Under the pieces are notes generated by a model. It searched no databases. It was not told the origin of the DNA and saw only the letters and a program-made list of their open reading frames with translations. Made by a program: the position numbers and the translations under genes. Shown here in pieces: positions 43,148-52,013 of a stretch of 52,058 nucleotides of DNA. Within the stretch, counting starts at the first letter, position 1. Each line of letters starts with the position of its first letter. Origin of the DNA: Bacteroidetes bacterium UBA2364 (GTDB taxonomy: Bacteria; Bacteroidota; Rhodothermia; Rhodothermales; UBA2364); NCBI GenBank assembly GCA_002344075.1, contig DDTM01000035.1, positions 1-52,058 of the forward strand, in the 5' to 3' direction.

Positions 43148-44701
43148 ATGACCGATTCCCCTGCAAATGGCGGCACGACCTCTGAAAGCCGCATGGATCG
43201 TATCCTCAACACCATTGAACGCATCGGTAATAAACTACCGGATCCAGCGATCCTCTTTGTGCTCCTCCTGCTTACGGTTTGGGTATGCTCCGCTATTTTT
43301 GCCCAATTCTCCTTTGCAGAGATTGATCCTCGATCCGGAAAGCCGATTGAAATCAAAAACATGCTCACAGGTAAAGCCTTAGCCGAGTTTATGTCCGGAA
43401 TGGTAAAGACCTTTATGGATTTCCCACCGCTTGGCGTTGTATTGGTGGCACTTTTAGGAGTTGGGGTTGCCGAGCATACAGGCTTTATCAATGCTGCACT
43501 AAAAGGATTGCTCAATATTACGCCGCGCAAACTCCTTACCCCAATGCTGATACTGGTGGCCATTGTAAGCCACACCGCTGTAGATGCCGGATATGTATTG
43601 ATCATTCCTTTGGGCGGGGCCATTTTTTATGCAGCAGGCCGACACCCCTTGGCAGGTATTGCCGCCGCCTTTGCAGGTGTTTCGGGCGGCTTTAGTGCCA
43701 ACTTTGTGCCTTCAAGCCTTGATCCATTATTGGCTGGCCTTACCCAATCGGCTGCACAAATTATACAACCAGATCGAATGGTGAACCCGCTTTCCAACTG
43801 GTTTTTCATGAGCGCTTCCAGTATGCTAATTGTAAGTCTTGGTTGGTATGTCACCGACAAAGTGATTGAGCCACGGCTTAAAAACATTCCGATTGACGGA
43901 GACATGTCGCAGGCCCCTAAGCAGGAAGCACTCAGTCCTTTAGAACGAAAAGGCATGATGTGGTCGGGACTTTCGTTTTTATTCGGAATTTTGGTGCTGT
44001 TTTTGGCGGCATTTCCGGGAGACTCGCCGTTGCGTGCCGAAAATGGTGAGCTGACCGCCTCGGCGGCCCCTTTGATGAAATCCATCGTTCCGCTCATCTT
44101 CCTGCTTTTTCTACTACCGGGTGTGGTGTATGGATACGTCGCAAAAACCGTTCAGTCCCACCGCGACATCATCAAGGGAATGAGTGTTTCCATGAGCACC
44201 ATGGGGTACTATATGGTCATGGCCTTTTTTGCCTCGCTCTTTATTGCCTCGTTTAGTCAATCCAATTTGGGTGCATTACTGGCATTAAAAGGTGCAAATC
44301 TAATAAAATGGTTGGCCTTGCCGGGTGGCGTAACCATTCTATTAATCATCCTGCTCACCGCCTTTGTGAATCTACTGATTGGTTCTGCTTCGGCAAAATG
44401 GGCCTTGCTTGCCCCTATTTTTGTGCCCATGCTCATGCAACTGGGGCTTTCACCGGAACTAACCCAAGCCGCCTATCGGGTAGGCGACTCCACCACCAAC
44501 ATTATTACCCCTCTCATGCCCTACTTCCCGCTCGTGGTTGTATTTGGGCAACGGTATGTCAGGAATACAGGCATTGGCACATTGGTTTCTTTGATGTTGC
44601 CTTTTAGCCTCACTTTTATGATTGGCTGGGTCGTCTTCTTGTTGCTCTATTGGTTTGCCGGAATTCCGTTGGGGTTACAGGCTCCTTATACGCATCCATA
44701 A
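43148..44701 (+). CDS. AbgT-family transporter
   Basis: The 517-residue membrane protein has about eleven hydrophobic segments and clear AbgT hallmarks: 'NKLPDPAILFVLLLLTVWV', 'FMDFPPLGVVLVALLGVGVAEHTG', 'GVSGGFSANFVPSSLDPLLAG', 'LIGSASAKWALLAPIFVPM' and 'YRVGDSTTNIITPLMPYFPLVV'. AbgT proteins import p-aminobenzoyl-glutamate (a folate breakdown product) or export sulfonamides (MtrF). No abgA/abgB hydrolase genes are adjacent, so direction and substrate are unsettled. A terminator follows at 44726. Confidence 0.92.
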   Translation: MTDSPANGGTTSESRMDRILNTIERIGNKLPDPAILFVLLLLTVWVCSAIFAQFSFAEIDPRSGKPIEIKNMLTGKALAEFMSGMVKTFMDFPPLGVVLVALLGVGVAEHTGFINAALKGLLNITPRKLLTPMLILVAIVSHTAVDAGYVLIIPLGGAIFYAAGRHPLAGIAAAFAGVSGGFSANFVPSSLDPLLAGLTQSAAQIIQPDRMVNPLSNWFFMSASSMLIVSLGWYVTDKVIEPRLKNIPIDGDMSQAPKQEALSPLERKGMMWSGLSFLFGILVLFLAAFPGDSPLRAENGELTASAAPLMKSIVPLIFLLFLLPGVVYGYVAKTVQSHRDIIKGMSVSMSTMGYYMVMAFFASLFIASFSQSNLGALLALKGANLIKWLALPGGVTILLIILLTAFVNLLIGSASAKWALLAPIFVPMLMQLGLSPELTQAAYRVGDSTTNIITPLMPYFPLVVVFGQRYVRNTGIGTLVSLMLPFSLTFMIGWVVFLLLYWFAGIPLGLQAPYTHP

Positions 44702-44725
44702 CCAATTCCCCAATTTGGCACATGT

Positions 44726-44766
44726 AAAGAGGTGCTATACACAAATATAGCGCCTCTTTGCTTTTT
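44726..44766 (+). terminator. intrinsic terminator after the AbgT-family gene
   Basis: AAAGAGG (44726-44732) and CTATA pair with TATAG and CCTCTTT (to 44759), giving a 12-bp stem with one internal mismatch pair, followed by GCTTTTTC. Confidence 0.8.
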
Positions 44767-44905
44767 CAGCCCACATATAGGGTTTTACCTCAGCATGAAA
44801 AGGGGTATAGCCCCGACACTCAAGCCCCATTATAGCACGTTATTAAAGCGCCCTGCATTTCTTCCACACAAGAGCAGATTTTCACCAAGCGGAACCCCTG
44901 CCCTA

Positions 44906-45328
44906 TCATCCGATTTTAGGCGTTATTGCACGCTCAAAAACTTCGGTGACCAAAGGGGGGGCCATGATAGGGCGGTTGCGCGTTGTATCCACAAAGCACA
45001 ATGTCACGGTTCCCGTAACCCGTACTTTGGGGTCTTTTGATGCATAGACCTCATAATTGATTACCAACCGTGTTTTGGGGATTTCCTTTACTAACACCCG
45101 CACTTCTAAAAGTTCGTCGTAAAGGCATGGTCGGTGGTATCGTAAGGAAGCCTCCACCACGGGCATCATCACCCCAGTATCTTCAAGATCTCGGTACACC
45201 AAGCCAGCATCACGAAGCGCGTCCGTTCGGGCTGCTTCAAAATAATCTAAATAGTGGGCATGATAAACCACGCGCATAGGATCACATTCTCGGTATCGTA
45301 CCCGATGGAAATAGGTATAAACGTACAT
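44906..45328 (-). CDS. YbgC/4HBT-type acyl-CoA thioesterase
   Basis: The 140-residue hot-dog-fold protein has the family start 'FHRVRYRECDPMRVVYHAHYLDYFEAAR', where the Asp and Tyr/His are the catalytic region, then 'YHRPCLYDELLEVRVLVKEI' and 'VTGTVTLCFVD'. It hydrolyses acyl-CoA or acyl-ACP thioesters. Its start overlaps the accA stop by 1 nt (TGATG-type junction), so it is translated with accA, suggesting a link to fatty acid synthesis. Confidence 0.87.
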   Translation of the reverse strand: MYVYTYFHRVRYRECDPMRVVYHAHYLDYFEAARTDALRDAGLVYRDLEDTGVMMPVVEASLRYHRPCLYDELLEVRVLVKEIPKTRLVINYEVYASKDPKVRVTGTVTLCFVDTTRNRPIMAPPLVTEVFERAITPKIG

Positions 45329-46305
45329 CAGACCTCTTCAAAAGCACCCATGGCATCAAAATTAGCGAGGCGTTGTGCCAGCAATACTTCCACAGGTAAC
45401 TTGCCCAATTCTGAGAGTGCATGAGCGATTGCTTGTCCAGTAAATTTAAACGCTGCCGCTGGGTTTCTATGTGCGCCACCAACAGGTTCTTCGATCACCT
45501 CATTGATGATGTTCACCTTCATCAGATCGGGCGCGGTTAATTTTAGGGCACGGGCCGCATCTTCTTTATGATCCCAAGAACGCCAAAGGATAGAAGAGCA
45601 ACTTTCGGGCGATATTACGGAATACCACGCATTTTCTAACATCAAGATTTTATCTCCAACCCCAATTCCCAAAGCGCCACCAGAAGCCCCTTCACCAATC
45701 ACCACCACCACGATGGGAACCGGAAACCGCGACATTTCTAAAAGGTTGCGGGCAATCGCCTCCGCTTGCCCACGCTCTTCGGCCTCGATACCAGGGTATG
45801 CTCCGGGTGTATCTAAAAGGGTGATGATCGGTTTATTAAACTTGGCAGCCAACCGCATGAGCCGTAGGGCTTTCCGATACCCTTCGGGATTAGGCATACC
45901 AAAACGGCGAAATTTTCGGCTCTTTGTATCTCGCCCCTTTTGCTGACCAATGATCATAACGGTTTGATCCCGATGACCAAATTGGCTGCCATTAAACGTC
46001 GCAAAACCACCAACAATGGCTGGGTCGTCGGCAAAAAGGCGATCGCCGTGTAGTTCCGTGAAATTGCGTGTCATCCCTTGAATAAAATCCAGTGAGTAGG
46101 GGCGGTCTGGATGTCGCGCAATTTGCACCCGTTGCCACCGAGTAAGGTTTTTATAAAGGTTTTGACGAAGATTATGGATTTTTCCCTCCAAGGCCGCAAT
46201 AGCTTCTCCGAGGTTAGCAGATGGGTCGTCGGCATCAAACTGACGCATCTCCTTCAGACGTTTCTCCAGTTCAATGACGGGTTTCTCAAAATCCAGAACG
46301 TGCAT
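45328..46305 (-). CDS. accA: acetyl-CoA carboxylase carboxyltransferase subunit alpha
   Basis: From the ATG at 46305 (MHVLDFEKPV) the product is 325 residues, matching the AccA family. It transfers the carboxyl group from biotin to acetyl-CoA, forming malonyl-CoA, as part of the AccA2D2 complex. Visible are 'LDFIQGMTRNFTELHGDR', 'GRDTKSRKFRRFGMPNPEGYRKALRL', 'LLDTPGAYPGIEAEERGQAEAI' and 'VIGEGASGGALGIGVGD', which bind CoA and the transition state. A longer frame to 46347 is open but not conserved. accD is not in the window. The GT2 gene upstream ends 48 bp before it. Confidence 0.96.
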   Translation of the reverse strand: MHVLDFEKPVIELEKRLKEMRQFDADDPSANLGEAIAALEGKIHNLRQNLYKNLTRWQRVQIARHPDRPYSLDFIQGMTRNFTELHGDRLFADDPAIVGGFATFNGSQFGHRDQTVMIIGQQKGRDTKSRKFRRFGMPNPEGYRKALRLMRLAAKFNKPIITLLDTPGAYPGIEAEERGQAEAIARNLLEMSRFPVPIVVVVIGEGASGGALGIGVGDKILMLENAWYSVISPESCSSILWRSWDHKEDAARALKLTAPDLMKVNIINEVIEEPVGGAHRNPAAAFKFTGQAIAHALSELGKLPVEVLLAQRLANFDAMGAFEEV

Positions 46306-46353
46306 GGCGGTATTATTTCGGGTGAAGGACGCAATAGATGGTATCAAGGAAGT

Positions 46354-47610
46354 TTACGGATTGACTGCAACAGATGCAACCTTATTTGGTGAAACCTTTG
46401 GAGAAAAGGAGTGAATAGCAGCCGGACCAATTAAAAATCCTTCTTGTGCAGCAAGGATGTAGTGCGTCACTTTTGCCCGATGCAACACTTGCATGGCGGA
46501 AAAGATTTGACTGGGGAGGAGATCGGCTTCTGCATAAACCACCTCTCCATACGCCAGATCGGGAGACAGGGCATCCGTTGCGGATGAAAGCACGCCCACT
46601 AACTCCCAGACATGTCCTTCAATTAGCCGACGAAATCGCTTGGCCTCGGCTTCGGAACCAACAAAAAGGACTTCATGCTGGGTATGTGACGGAGGTTGGG
46701 CCGCTCTTTTCTTGAACCATTGCGCCAAGGCCGCCATGCCAGCACGAATATGCACCCCCAGTTTGAGTAACCAAAGAAACGGCTTGGCATATTGACCAGC
46801 AAAGTGTTTCTCCATGAACACCACCATCGCACCATAAAAAAGTTTTACATACCGAATGGATTGTTTATCGGTACTCTCTCCTTTATAATGTAATACGGCA
46901 GTCTCCGGAGTGTAGTAAATGCGCCATCCTGCTTTTTGTATCCGAAAGCACCAATCCAAGTCTTCACCATACATAAAATACGCTGGATCAAACAGTCCCA
47001 CGCCCGATTTACCCACCTCGCCCAAGAGCGCACGCCGACGAACCATCATACACGAACCGCTTAGGGCATCCACCTCTGCCATCCGATCTTCAGGGAGAAA
47101 AGTCATGTTGTATTGACCAAATATCTTGCTCTTCGGAAAGCGCTGGCTGAGGCCAAGAATCCGCCAAAGGGCAACCGAAGGCCGTGGAAAAGCCCTCCGG
47201 CATGTTGGCGAAAAGGATCCATCCGGATCTAAAATTACGGGGCCAGCAGCACCACACGCTGGATGCTCATCCATGAAGCGGATCATCACCCTCAGAAAGT
47301 CTTCGCGGAGGACAGTATCCGGATTAAGAATCAGAAAATAGTCTCCGCAGGCTTGCTCCATCGCCTGATTATTGGCGATACCAAAACCGGGATTGTGGGC
47401 ATTGGCAATCAAGTGAACATCCGGATGCTTTTCTGTGATCATTGCCACCGAGGTATCGGTCGAGGCGTTGTCCACCACCCATATCTCGGTCGGAATATCA
47501 AAGGCTGCACGCTTTACGGCGCGTATGGCTTGGTCTAAATACACCGAAACATTGTAGCTTACAAGAATCACCGATACCCGAATCGGGGCATTGTTTTTAA
47601 TCATGGGCAC
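46354..47610 (-). CDS. GT2 glycosyltransferase with Rossmann-like C-terminal part
   Basis: The 418-residue protein has an N-terminal GT2 domain: 'VSVILVSYNVSVYLDQAIRAV', 'WVVDNASTDTSVAMI', 'NPGFGIANNQAM', 'ILNPDTVLREDFL' and 'MYGEDLDWCFRIQKAGWRI'. An amphipathic helix region follows (about 260-305). The last 110 residues begin 'HEVLFVGSEAEAKRFRRLIEG' and look like a small Rossmann fold ('LVGVLSS', 'GEVVYAEADLLPSQIF', 'THYILAAQEGFLIGPAAI'). Similar tails occur on Bacteroidota GT2 proteins from memory, and their role is unknown. It is likely part of envelope polysaccharide assembly and lies upstream of accA. Confidence 0.86.
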   Translation of the reverse strand: MPMIKNNAPIRVSVILVSYNVSVYLDQAIRAVKRAAFDIPTEIWVVDNASTDTSVAMITEKHPDVHLIANAHNPGFGIANNQAMEQACGDYFLILNPDTVLREDFLRVMIRFMDEHPACGAAGPVILDPDGSFSPTCRRAFPRPSVALWRILGLSQRFPKSKIFGQYNMTFLPEDRMAEVDALSGSCMMVRRRALLGEVGKSGVGLFDPAYFMYGEDLDWCFRIQKAGWRIYYTPETAVLHYKGESTDKQSIRYVKLFYGAMVVFMEKHFAGQYAKPFLWLLKLGVHIRAGMAALAQWFKKRAAQPPSHTQHEVLFVGSEAEAKRFRRLIEGHVWELVGVLSSATDALSPDLAYGEVVYAEADLLPSQIFSAMQVLHRAKVTHYILAAQEGFLIGPAAIHSFSPKVSPNKVASVAVNP

Positions 47611-47732
47611 TTATTTTTCCTGCCAATGCGTTCTAAGGTTGTTGTAACAAGCCATAAGGCATCCTTCGGAACGTTTGCATGGCTATATTGTTTCTAAAGA
47701 TACCCCACAACCGCTTCAAACAAGTAAACGAC

Positions 47733-49169
47733 ATGACAATTTTGGTTTGGTTTCGCCGAGATTTGCGGGTAACCGATAATACCGCTTTGAATCAGGCCAT
47801 CCGAGACGGCTATTCCATCGTGCCATTTTTTATTTTAAACGATGAAACAATCTTGACTGGAGGAATGGGTGCGCCTATAACCCACTTCTTCTTTGAATCG
47901 GTTAAGGCATTGGCAGGCAACTTATCTTACTTAGGAGGCGGTTTGGTCCTCCGTCGTGGTGATTTTTTGACCGAAATTGAGCGCCTGATACAAGAAACGG
48001 GGGCACGTGCTTTGTATTTCAACAAAGACTACGAGCCGGATGCCCGCGCCAGAGATGCCCGTATTGCTGCTTTTTTGGAAGCCAAAGGCATCATGGTTCA
48101 AGGGTTCAAAGATCAAGTATTGTTTGAGGAGAATGAGATTCTGACTCAAGCAGGAAGCCCCTATACTGTCTTTACACCCTATAGCCGCGCTTGGCTGGCC
48201 CGTTCTATCGAAATTCCCCTCCCAACATCATACCCTACCTCCTTTCGGTTACCAGAAAATTTCTCTGCATTGGAAAATGTTTTTATTCCCACAACCGCAG
48301 AATTGAAGTTATACCATAGCCGTTATGATTTTTTGGTAACGGCAGGCGAGCGCAGCGCACACGATGCCCTTCAGATGTTCCTCAAAGAGGCTGCTGGTGC
48401 TTACCAAGATCAACGCAACTTCCCTTCCATTAAAGGAACATCCATGCTTTCTGCATTCTTACGGGCCGGAAACATCTCTATACGCGAGGTCTATCACCAA
48501 GCCGTAAAAGCAAAAAACTCCCTGACGCCCGAACAGGCCAAGCAAGTAGATGTTTTCATCAGCGAACTGATCTGGCGAGACTTTTATTTTCAGGTTTTAT
48601 ACCATTTTCCGTTTGTCATAAATCAGGACTTTAAAACCTCTTCTCGCGAAATTGCCTGGCGAAACGCTCCGGAGGAATTGCTGGCATGGAAAGAAGGCAG
48701 GACAGGCTACCCCATTGTGGATGCAGCAATGCGTCAATTGCTAAAACATGGATGGATGCACAACCGCCTGCGTATGATTACGGCCATGTTCCTGACCAAA
48801 CACCTTCTGATTCACTGGAAAGAAGGCGAGCGTTTTTTTGCACATCACCTTATAGATTTTGACCTTGCGGCCAATAACGGAGGCTGGCAATGGAGCGCCT
48901 CTACTGGAACCGACGCCCAGCCATATTTCCGAATTTTCAACCCATTTGAACAATCACGTCAGTTTGACCCGAAGGGCGATTTTATCCGGAAATTTATCCC
49001 AGAATTGGCCAACGTGCCCCTACGATTCCTCCACAAACCTTGGGAAATGCCTACAGAAGTTCAAATCGCTTCGGCCTGCCTAATCGGTAAAGACTACCCC
49101 GCCCCCATTGTAGAGCATCGTTATGCACGAGAACGGGCCTTGGCGGCGTTTGGCGCATCGGGCAAATGA
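47733..49169 (+). CDS. phrB: deoxyribodipyrimidine photolyase
   Basis: From the ATG at 47733 (MTILVWFRRDLRVTDN) the product is 478 residues, a class I CPD photolyase. The N-terminal antenna domain includes 'LVWFRRDLRVTDNTAL'. The FAD domain has 'SELIWRDFYFQVLYHFP', 'GRTGYPIVDAAMRQLLKHGWMHNRLRMI', 'DFDLAANNGGWQWSASTGTDAQPYFRIFNP' and 'FIRKFIPELANVP', with the Trp residues of the electron-transfer path present. It repairs UV-induced pyrimidine dimers with blue light. The upstream in-frame ATG (47679) adds 18 unconserved residues. Confidence 0.95.
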   Translation: MTILVWFRRDLRVTDNTALNQAIRDGYSIVPFFILNDETILTGGMGAPITHFFFESVKALAGNLSYLGGGLVLRRGDFLTEIERLIQETGARALYFNKDYEPDARARDARIAAFLEAKGIMVQGFKDQVLFEENEILTQAGSPYTVFTPYSRAWLARSIEIPLPTSYPTSFRLPENFSALENVFIPTTAELKLYHSRYDFLVTAGERSAHDALQMFLKEAAGAYQDQRNFPSIKGTSMLSAFLRAGNISIREVYHQAVKAKNSLTPEQAKQVDVFISELIWRDFYFQVLYHFPFVINQDFKTSSREIAWRNAPEELLAWKEGRTGYPIVDAAMRQLLKHGWMHNRLRMITAMFLTKHLLIHWKEGERFFAHHLIDFDLAANNGGWQWSASTGTDAQPYFRIFNPFEQSRQFDPKGDFIRKFIPELANVPLRFLHKPWEMPTEVQIASACLIGKDYPAPIVEHRYARERALAAFGASGK

Positions 49170-49245
49170 ACAAAATTTGAACTTCCAATGAGATAAAACA
49201 GCAAGAGGCACATTTGGTGTATCATATTGCATTCCCTTTACCCTT

Positions 49246-50658
49246 ATGGAGTTCAATATATTGTCACGTAGTTTTCTATCGTATCGCTCAGAAATACGGA
49301 ATCACCTTAAATTGGCACTTCCGATGGCAGGGGCGCAATTAGCCCAAGTTGCCTTAACTTTTATAGACAATGTAATGTGTGGCAGAATTGGGTCTGATGC
49401 CATTGCAGGGGTTGGATTGGGCGTGGCCGTGTATTCGACCCTGTGGTGTTTCGGACTTGGTTTTGCCTTAGCAGTCGGCCCGATGGTCTCGCAGGCGTAT
49501 GGTGCAAATGACGATCAGGCAATCGGACGTTCATTGCGCATGAGTGTCTGGGTCGTGTTTTTGTTCGGGCTTCCCAGCATGATAATTCTCTACCATATAG
49601 CCCCACTCCTACAACTGACCGGCCAATCTCCTGAAGTGGTATCTTATGCCAATCAATACCTACGTGCCCTGATTTGGGGATTTATTCCCTCGCTTTGGTT
49701 GATTGCGGTGCGAGGATTGTTAGACAGTGTGAACCTACCGCAAATTGGCCTTCTCGTAAATCTATCGGGCATCGTGGTCAATGTCTTTGCCAATTGGACC
49801 TTGATGTTTGGCGCAGATTGGGGATTTGTGTCTCTGCCCGCATTGGGCGTAGCAGGCACCGGATATGCCACTACATTGGTTAATATGTGGATGTTGATGG
49901 CTTTAATACTCTATTTATGGTTCAATCCTCGCTTCAAAAAATTACACCTTTTCCAAAACCCCTTACATCCGGATGTTCCATATCTAAAAGAAATCCTTCG
50001 CATTGGTACACCCATCGGGTTGGCTTTTTTGGTAGAAGTAGGGCTTTTTGCAATGACAGCCATCTTGATGGGAACCATTTCCAAAACCGCCTTGGCCGCG
50101 CATCAGATAGCGTTAAACGTGGCATCTGTTACGTTTATGTTTGCAGTGGGTATTTCGATGGCCTCAACAACGCGCGTCGGGCAAGCAATTGGGGAAGGAA
50201 ATCCAGAGGCGGCACGCCGTGCAGGTATCATGGGCATGGTGATGGGTGCGATTTCGATGATGAGTATGGGTGTTTTTTTTCTGACCATGCCCAAATGGAT
50301 TATCCGGTTATACATTGATGTCAACGATCCTAAAAATGCCGAAGTAGTCCAATTGGCTATTATGCTCTTGGCTTTGGCGGCTATTTTCCAACTTTTTGAC
50401 GCCGTTCAAGTAACCAGCGCTGGTGCATTACGGGGCCTGAAAGACACCCGAACACCCGCCATTATCGGTTTTTGGGCCTACTGGGGCATTGGCCTTACCA
50501 CTGGTGTTTTATTGGCTTTCTATTTTGGATTCCAGGAAAAAGGACTCTGGACCGGCCTTATCTTGGGTCTGGCAGCCGCATCCGTTTTACTTTCCACAAC
50601 CTTCCTTCGACGGTTCAGAAAACCCAATGAGTTATTGACGTACCATACTTTAGAATAA
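49246..50658 (+). CDS. MATE-family multidrug efflux transporter
   Basis: The 470-residue protein has twelve membrane segments and MATE landmarks: 'HLKLALPMAGAQLAQVALTFIDNVMCGRIG', 'GPMVSQAYGANDDQAIGRS', 'ARRAGIMG' and 'VTSAGALRGLKDTRTPAIIGFWAYWGIG'. It is of the NorM type, which exports cationic drugs in exchange for Na+ or H+. It is followed after 20 bp by the AMP nucleosidase gene, likely co-transcribed. Confidence 0.93.
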   Translation: MEFNILSRSFLSYRSEIRNHLKLALPMAGAQLAQVALTFIDNVMCGRIGSDAIAGVGLGVAVYSTLWCFGLGFALAVGPMVSQAYGANDDQAIGRSLRMSVWVVFLFGLPSMIILYHIAPLLQLTGQSPEVVSYANQYLRALIWGFIPSLWLIAVRGLLDSVNLPQIGLLVNLSGIVVNVFANWTLMFGADWGFVSLPALGVAGTGYATTLVNMWMLMALILYLWFNPRFKKLHLFQNPLHPDVPYLKEILRIGTPIGLAFLVEVGLFAMTAILMGTISKTALAAHQIALNVASVTFMFAVGISMASTTRVGQAIGEGNPEAARRAGIMGMVMGAISMMSMGVFFLTMPKWIIRLYIDVNDPKNAEVVQLAIMLLALAAIFQLFDAVQVTSAGALRGLKDTRTPAIIGFWAYWGIGLTTGVLLAFYFGFQEKGLWTGLILGLAAASVLLSTTFLRRFRKPNELLTYHTLE

Positions 50659-50678
50659 ATCCAATCGCAACAACCTTT

Positions 50679-51542
50679 ATGGCAAAGACCAATAAAAATC
50701 TATTCGAAGAACCCTTTATGGATGACCGGTTTTCCGCATTCAAAGATGATCCCGACTTTGTGGAAGAGAAAAGCCGAAAACGCGCCATTGTAGAAAATTG
50801 GCTTCCACGTTATACCGGAATGCCTTTAGAGGCATTTGGAGACCATATCCTCCTTACAAATTTTGGTAATTACGTGCGCATGTTTGCCGAATGGCACGAT
50901 GTTCCCATTTATGGGGAAGACCGTCCGATGATGGCAGCCACCCACGACCGTATTACCATCATCAATTTTGGGATGGGTAGTCCCAATGCCGCCACCATGA
51001 TGGACCTCCTCGAGGCTATCCACCCAAAAGCGGTGTTATTCCTCGGCAAATGTGGTGGCTTACAACCCAAAAAAACCAAAGTTGGCGACCTCATTTTGCC
51101 CATCGCAGCCATACGCGGTGAAGGAACCAGTAATGACTACCTCCCTGCCGAAGTACCGGCGCTACCCGCATTTGCCCTGCAAAAAGCCGTTTCTACGACG
51201 ATCCGAGAACATGAACTGGACTATTGGACCGGAACGGTCTATACTACAAACCGCCGCGTTTGGGAGCACAAAGAAGATTTTAAAAGCTACCTTCGATCCT
51301 TGCGCGTAATGGCGATAGATATGGAAACGGCCACGATCTTTGTGGCTGGCTTTAAAAATCAAATGCCAACGGGTGCTTTGTTGCTGGTATCAGATGTACC
51401 AATGGTTCCCGAAGGCATTAAAACCGAGGAAAGTGATAAAATGGTGACCCGTCACTTTGTGGATGAACATGTGAGAATCGGCATAGACTCCTTGAAGCAA
51501 TTGATAAACCATGCACAAACTGTACGCCATCTTAAATTTTAG
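50679..51542 (+). CDS. amn: AMP nucleosidase (short form)
   Basis: The 287-residue enzyme hydrolyses AMP to adenine and ribose-5-phosphate. It is of the short type typical of Bacteroidota, with no N-terminal regulatory domain as in E. coli Amn. The phosphorylase-like core is visible as 'ILLTNFGNYVRMFAEWHDVPIYG', 'TIINFGMGSPNAATMMDLLEAI', 'VLFLGKCGGLQPKKTKVGDLILPIAAIRGEG' and 'VMAIDMETATIFVAGF', where the Asp-Met-Glu triad binds ribose. It lies 4 bp before the OsmC-like gene. Confidence 0.93.
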   Translation: MAKTNKNLFEEPFMDDRFSAFKDDPDFVEEKSRKRAIVENWLPRYTGMPLEAFGDHILLTNFGNYVRMFAEWHDVPIYGEDRPMMAATHDRITIINFGMGSPNAATMMDLLEAIHPKAVLFLGKCGGLQPKKTKVGDLILPIAAIRGEGTSNDYLPAEVPALPAFALQKAVSTTIREHELDYWTGTVYTTNRRVWEHKEDFKSYLRSLRVMAIDMETATIFVAGFKNQMPTGALLLVSDVPMVPEGIKTEESDKMVTRHFVDEHVRIGIDSLKQLINHAQTVRHLKF

Positions 51543-51546
51543 ATAA

Positions 51547-51969
51547 ATGCACCCCTATATCCTTAAAGAAGATGTTAGCATTCTTCAAGGCGAACATCCC
51601 TTCCGTACCGAAATCGCTGCTGGCCCCTTTCGCTTGGCTGCGGATGAACCATTCAAATTAGGAGGGCAGAACACTGCGCCCAACCCCTATGAACTCTTGT
51701 TGGCTGCGTTAGGAAGTTGTATTTCTATTACGCTGCGCATGTATGCCGAACGAAAAGGTTGGGCGATAAATGATAGCACCCTAAAACTTAATTTCAGGCA
51801 GGAAAAATCTGAAAAAGGCCTCATTACCTATATCGTGAGACGGTTCTCGTTTAATCCTTCCTTAGACGAAGAACAGCAACAACGCTTAATTCAAATCGCA
51901 AGTGCCTGCCCCGTTTCCAAAATCTTACTCAATACCGTCATTATGGAAAATGAGCCATCCCGCTTTTAA
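51547..51969 (+). CDS. OsmC-family peroxiredoxin-like protein
   Basis: The 140-residue protein has both redox Cys of the OsmC/Ohr family, C58 in 'LLAALGSCISITLRMYAERKGW' and C121 in 'IASACPVSKIL'. The N-terminal 'AADEPFKLGGQNTAPNPYELLLAAL' is the OsmC-type dimer region. It would reduce organic hydroperoxides. With the 4-bp gap it shares a transcript with amn. The stop is followed by about 90 bp to the window edge. Confidence 0.9.
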   Translation: MHPYILKEDVSILQGEHPFRTEIAAGPFRLAADEPFKLGGQNTAPNPYELLLAALGSCISITLRMYAERKGWAINDSTLKLNFRQEKSEKGLITYIVRRFSFNPSLDEEQQQRLIQIASACPVSKILLNTVIMENEPSRF

Positions 51970-52013
51970 CCAGAATGTGTTTGTAACAACAATATGGATA
52001 AAGAGAAATCAAT

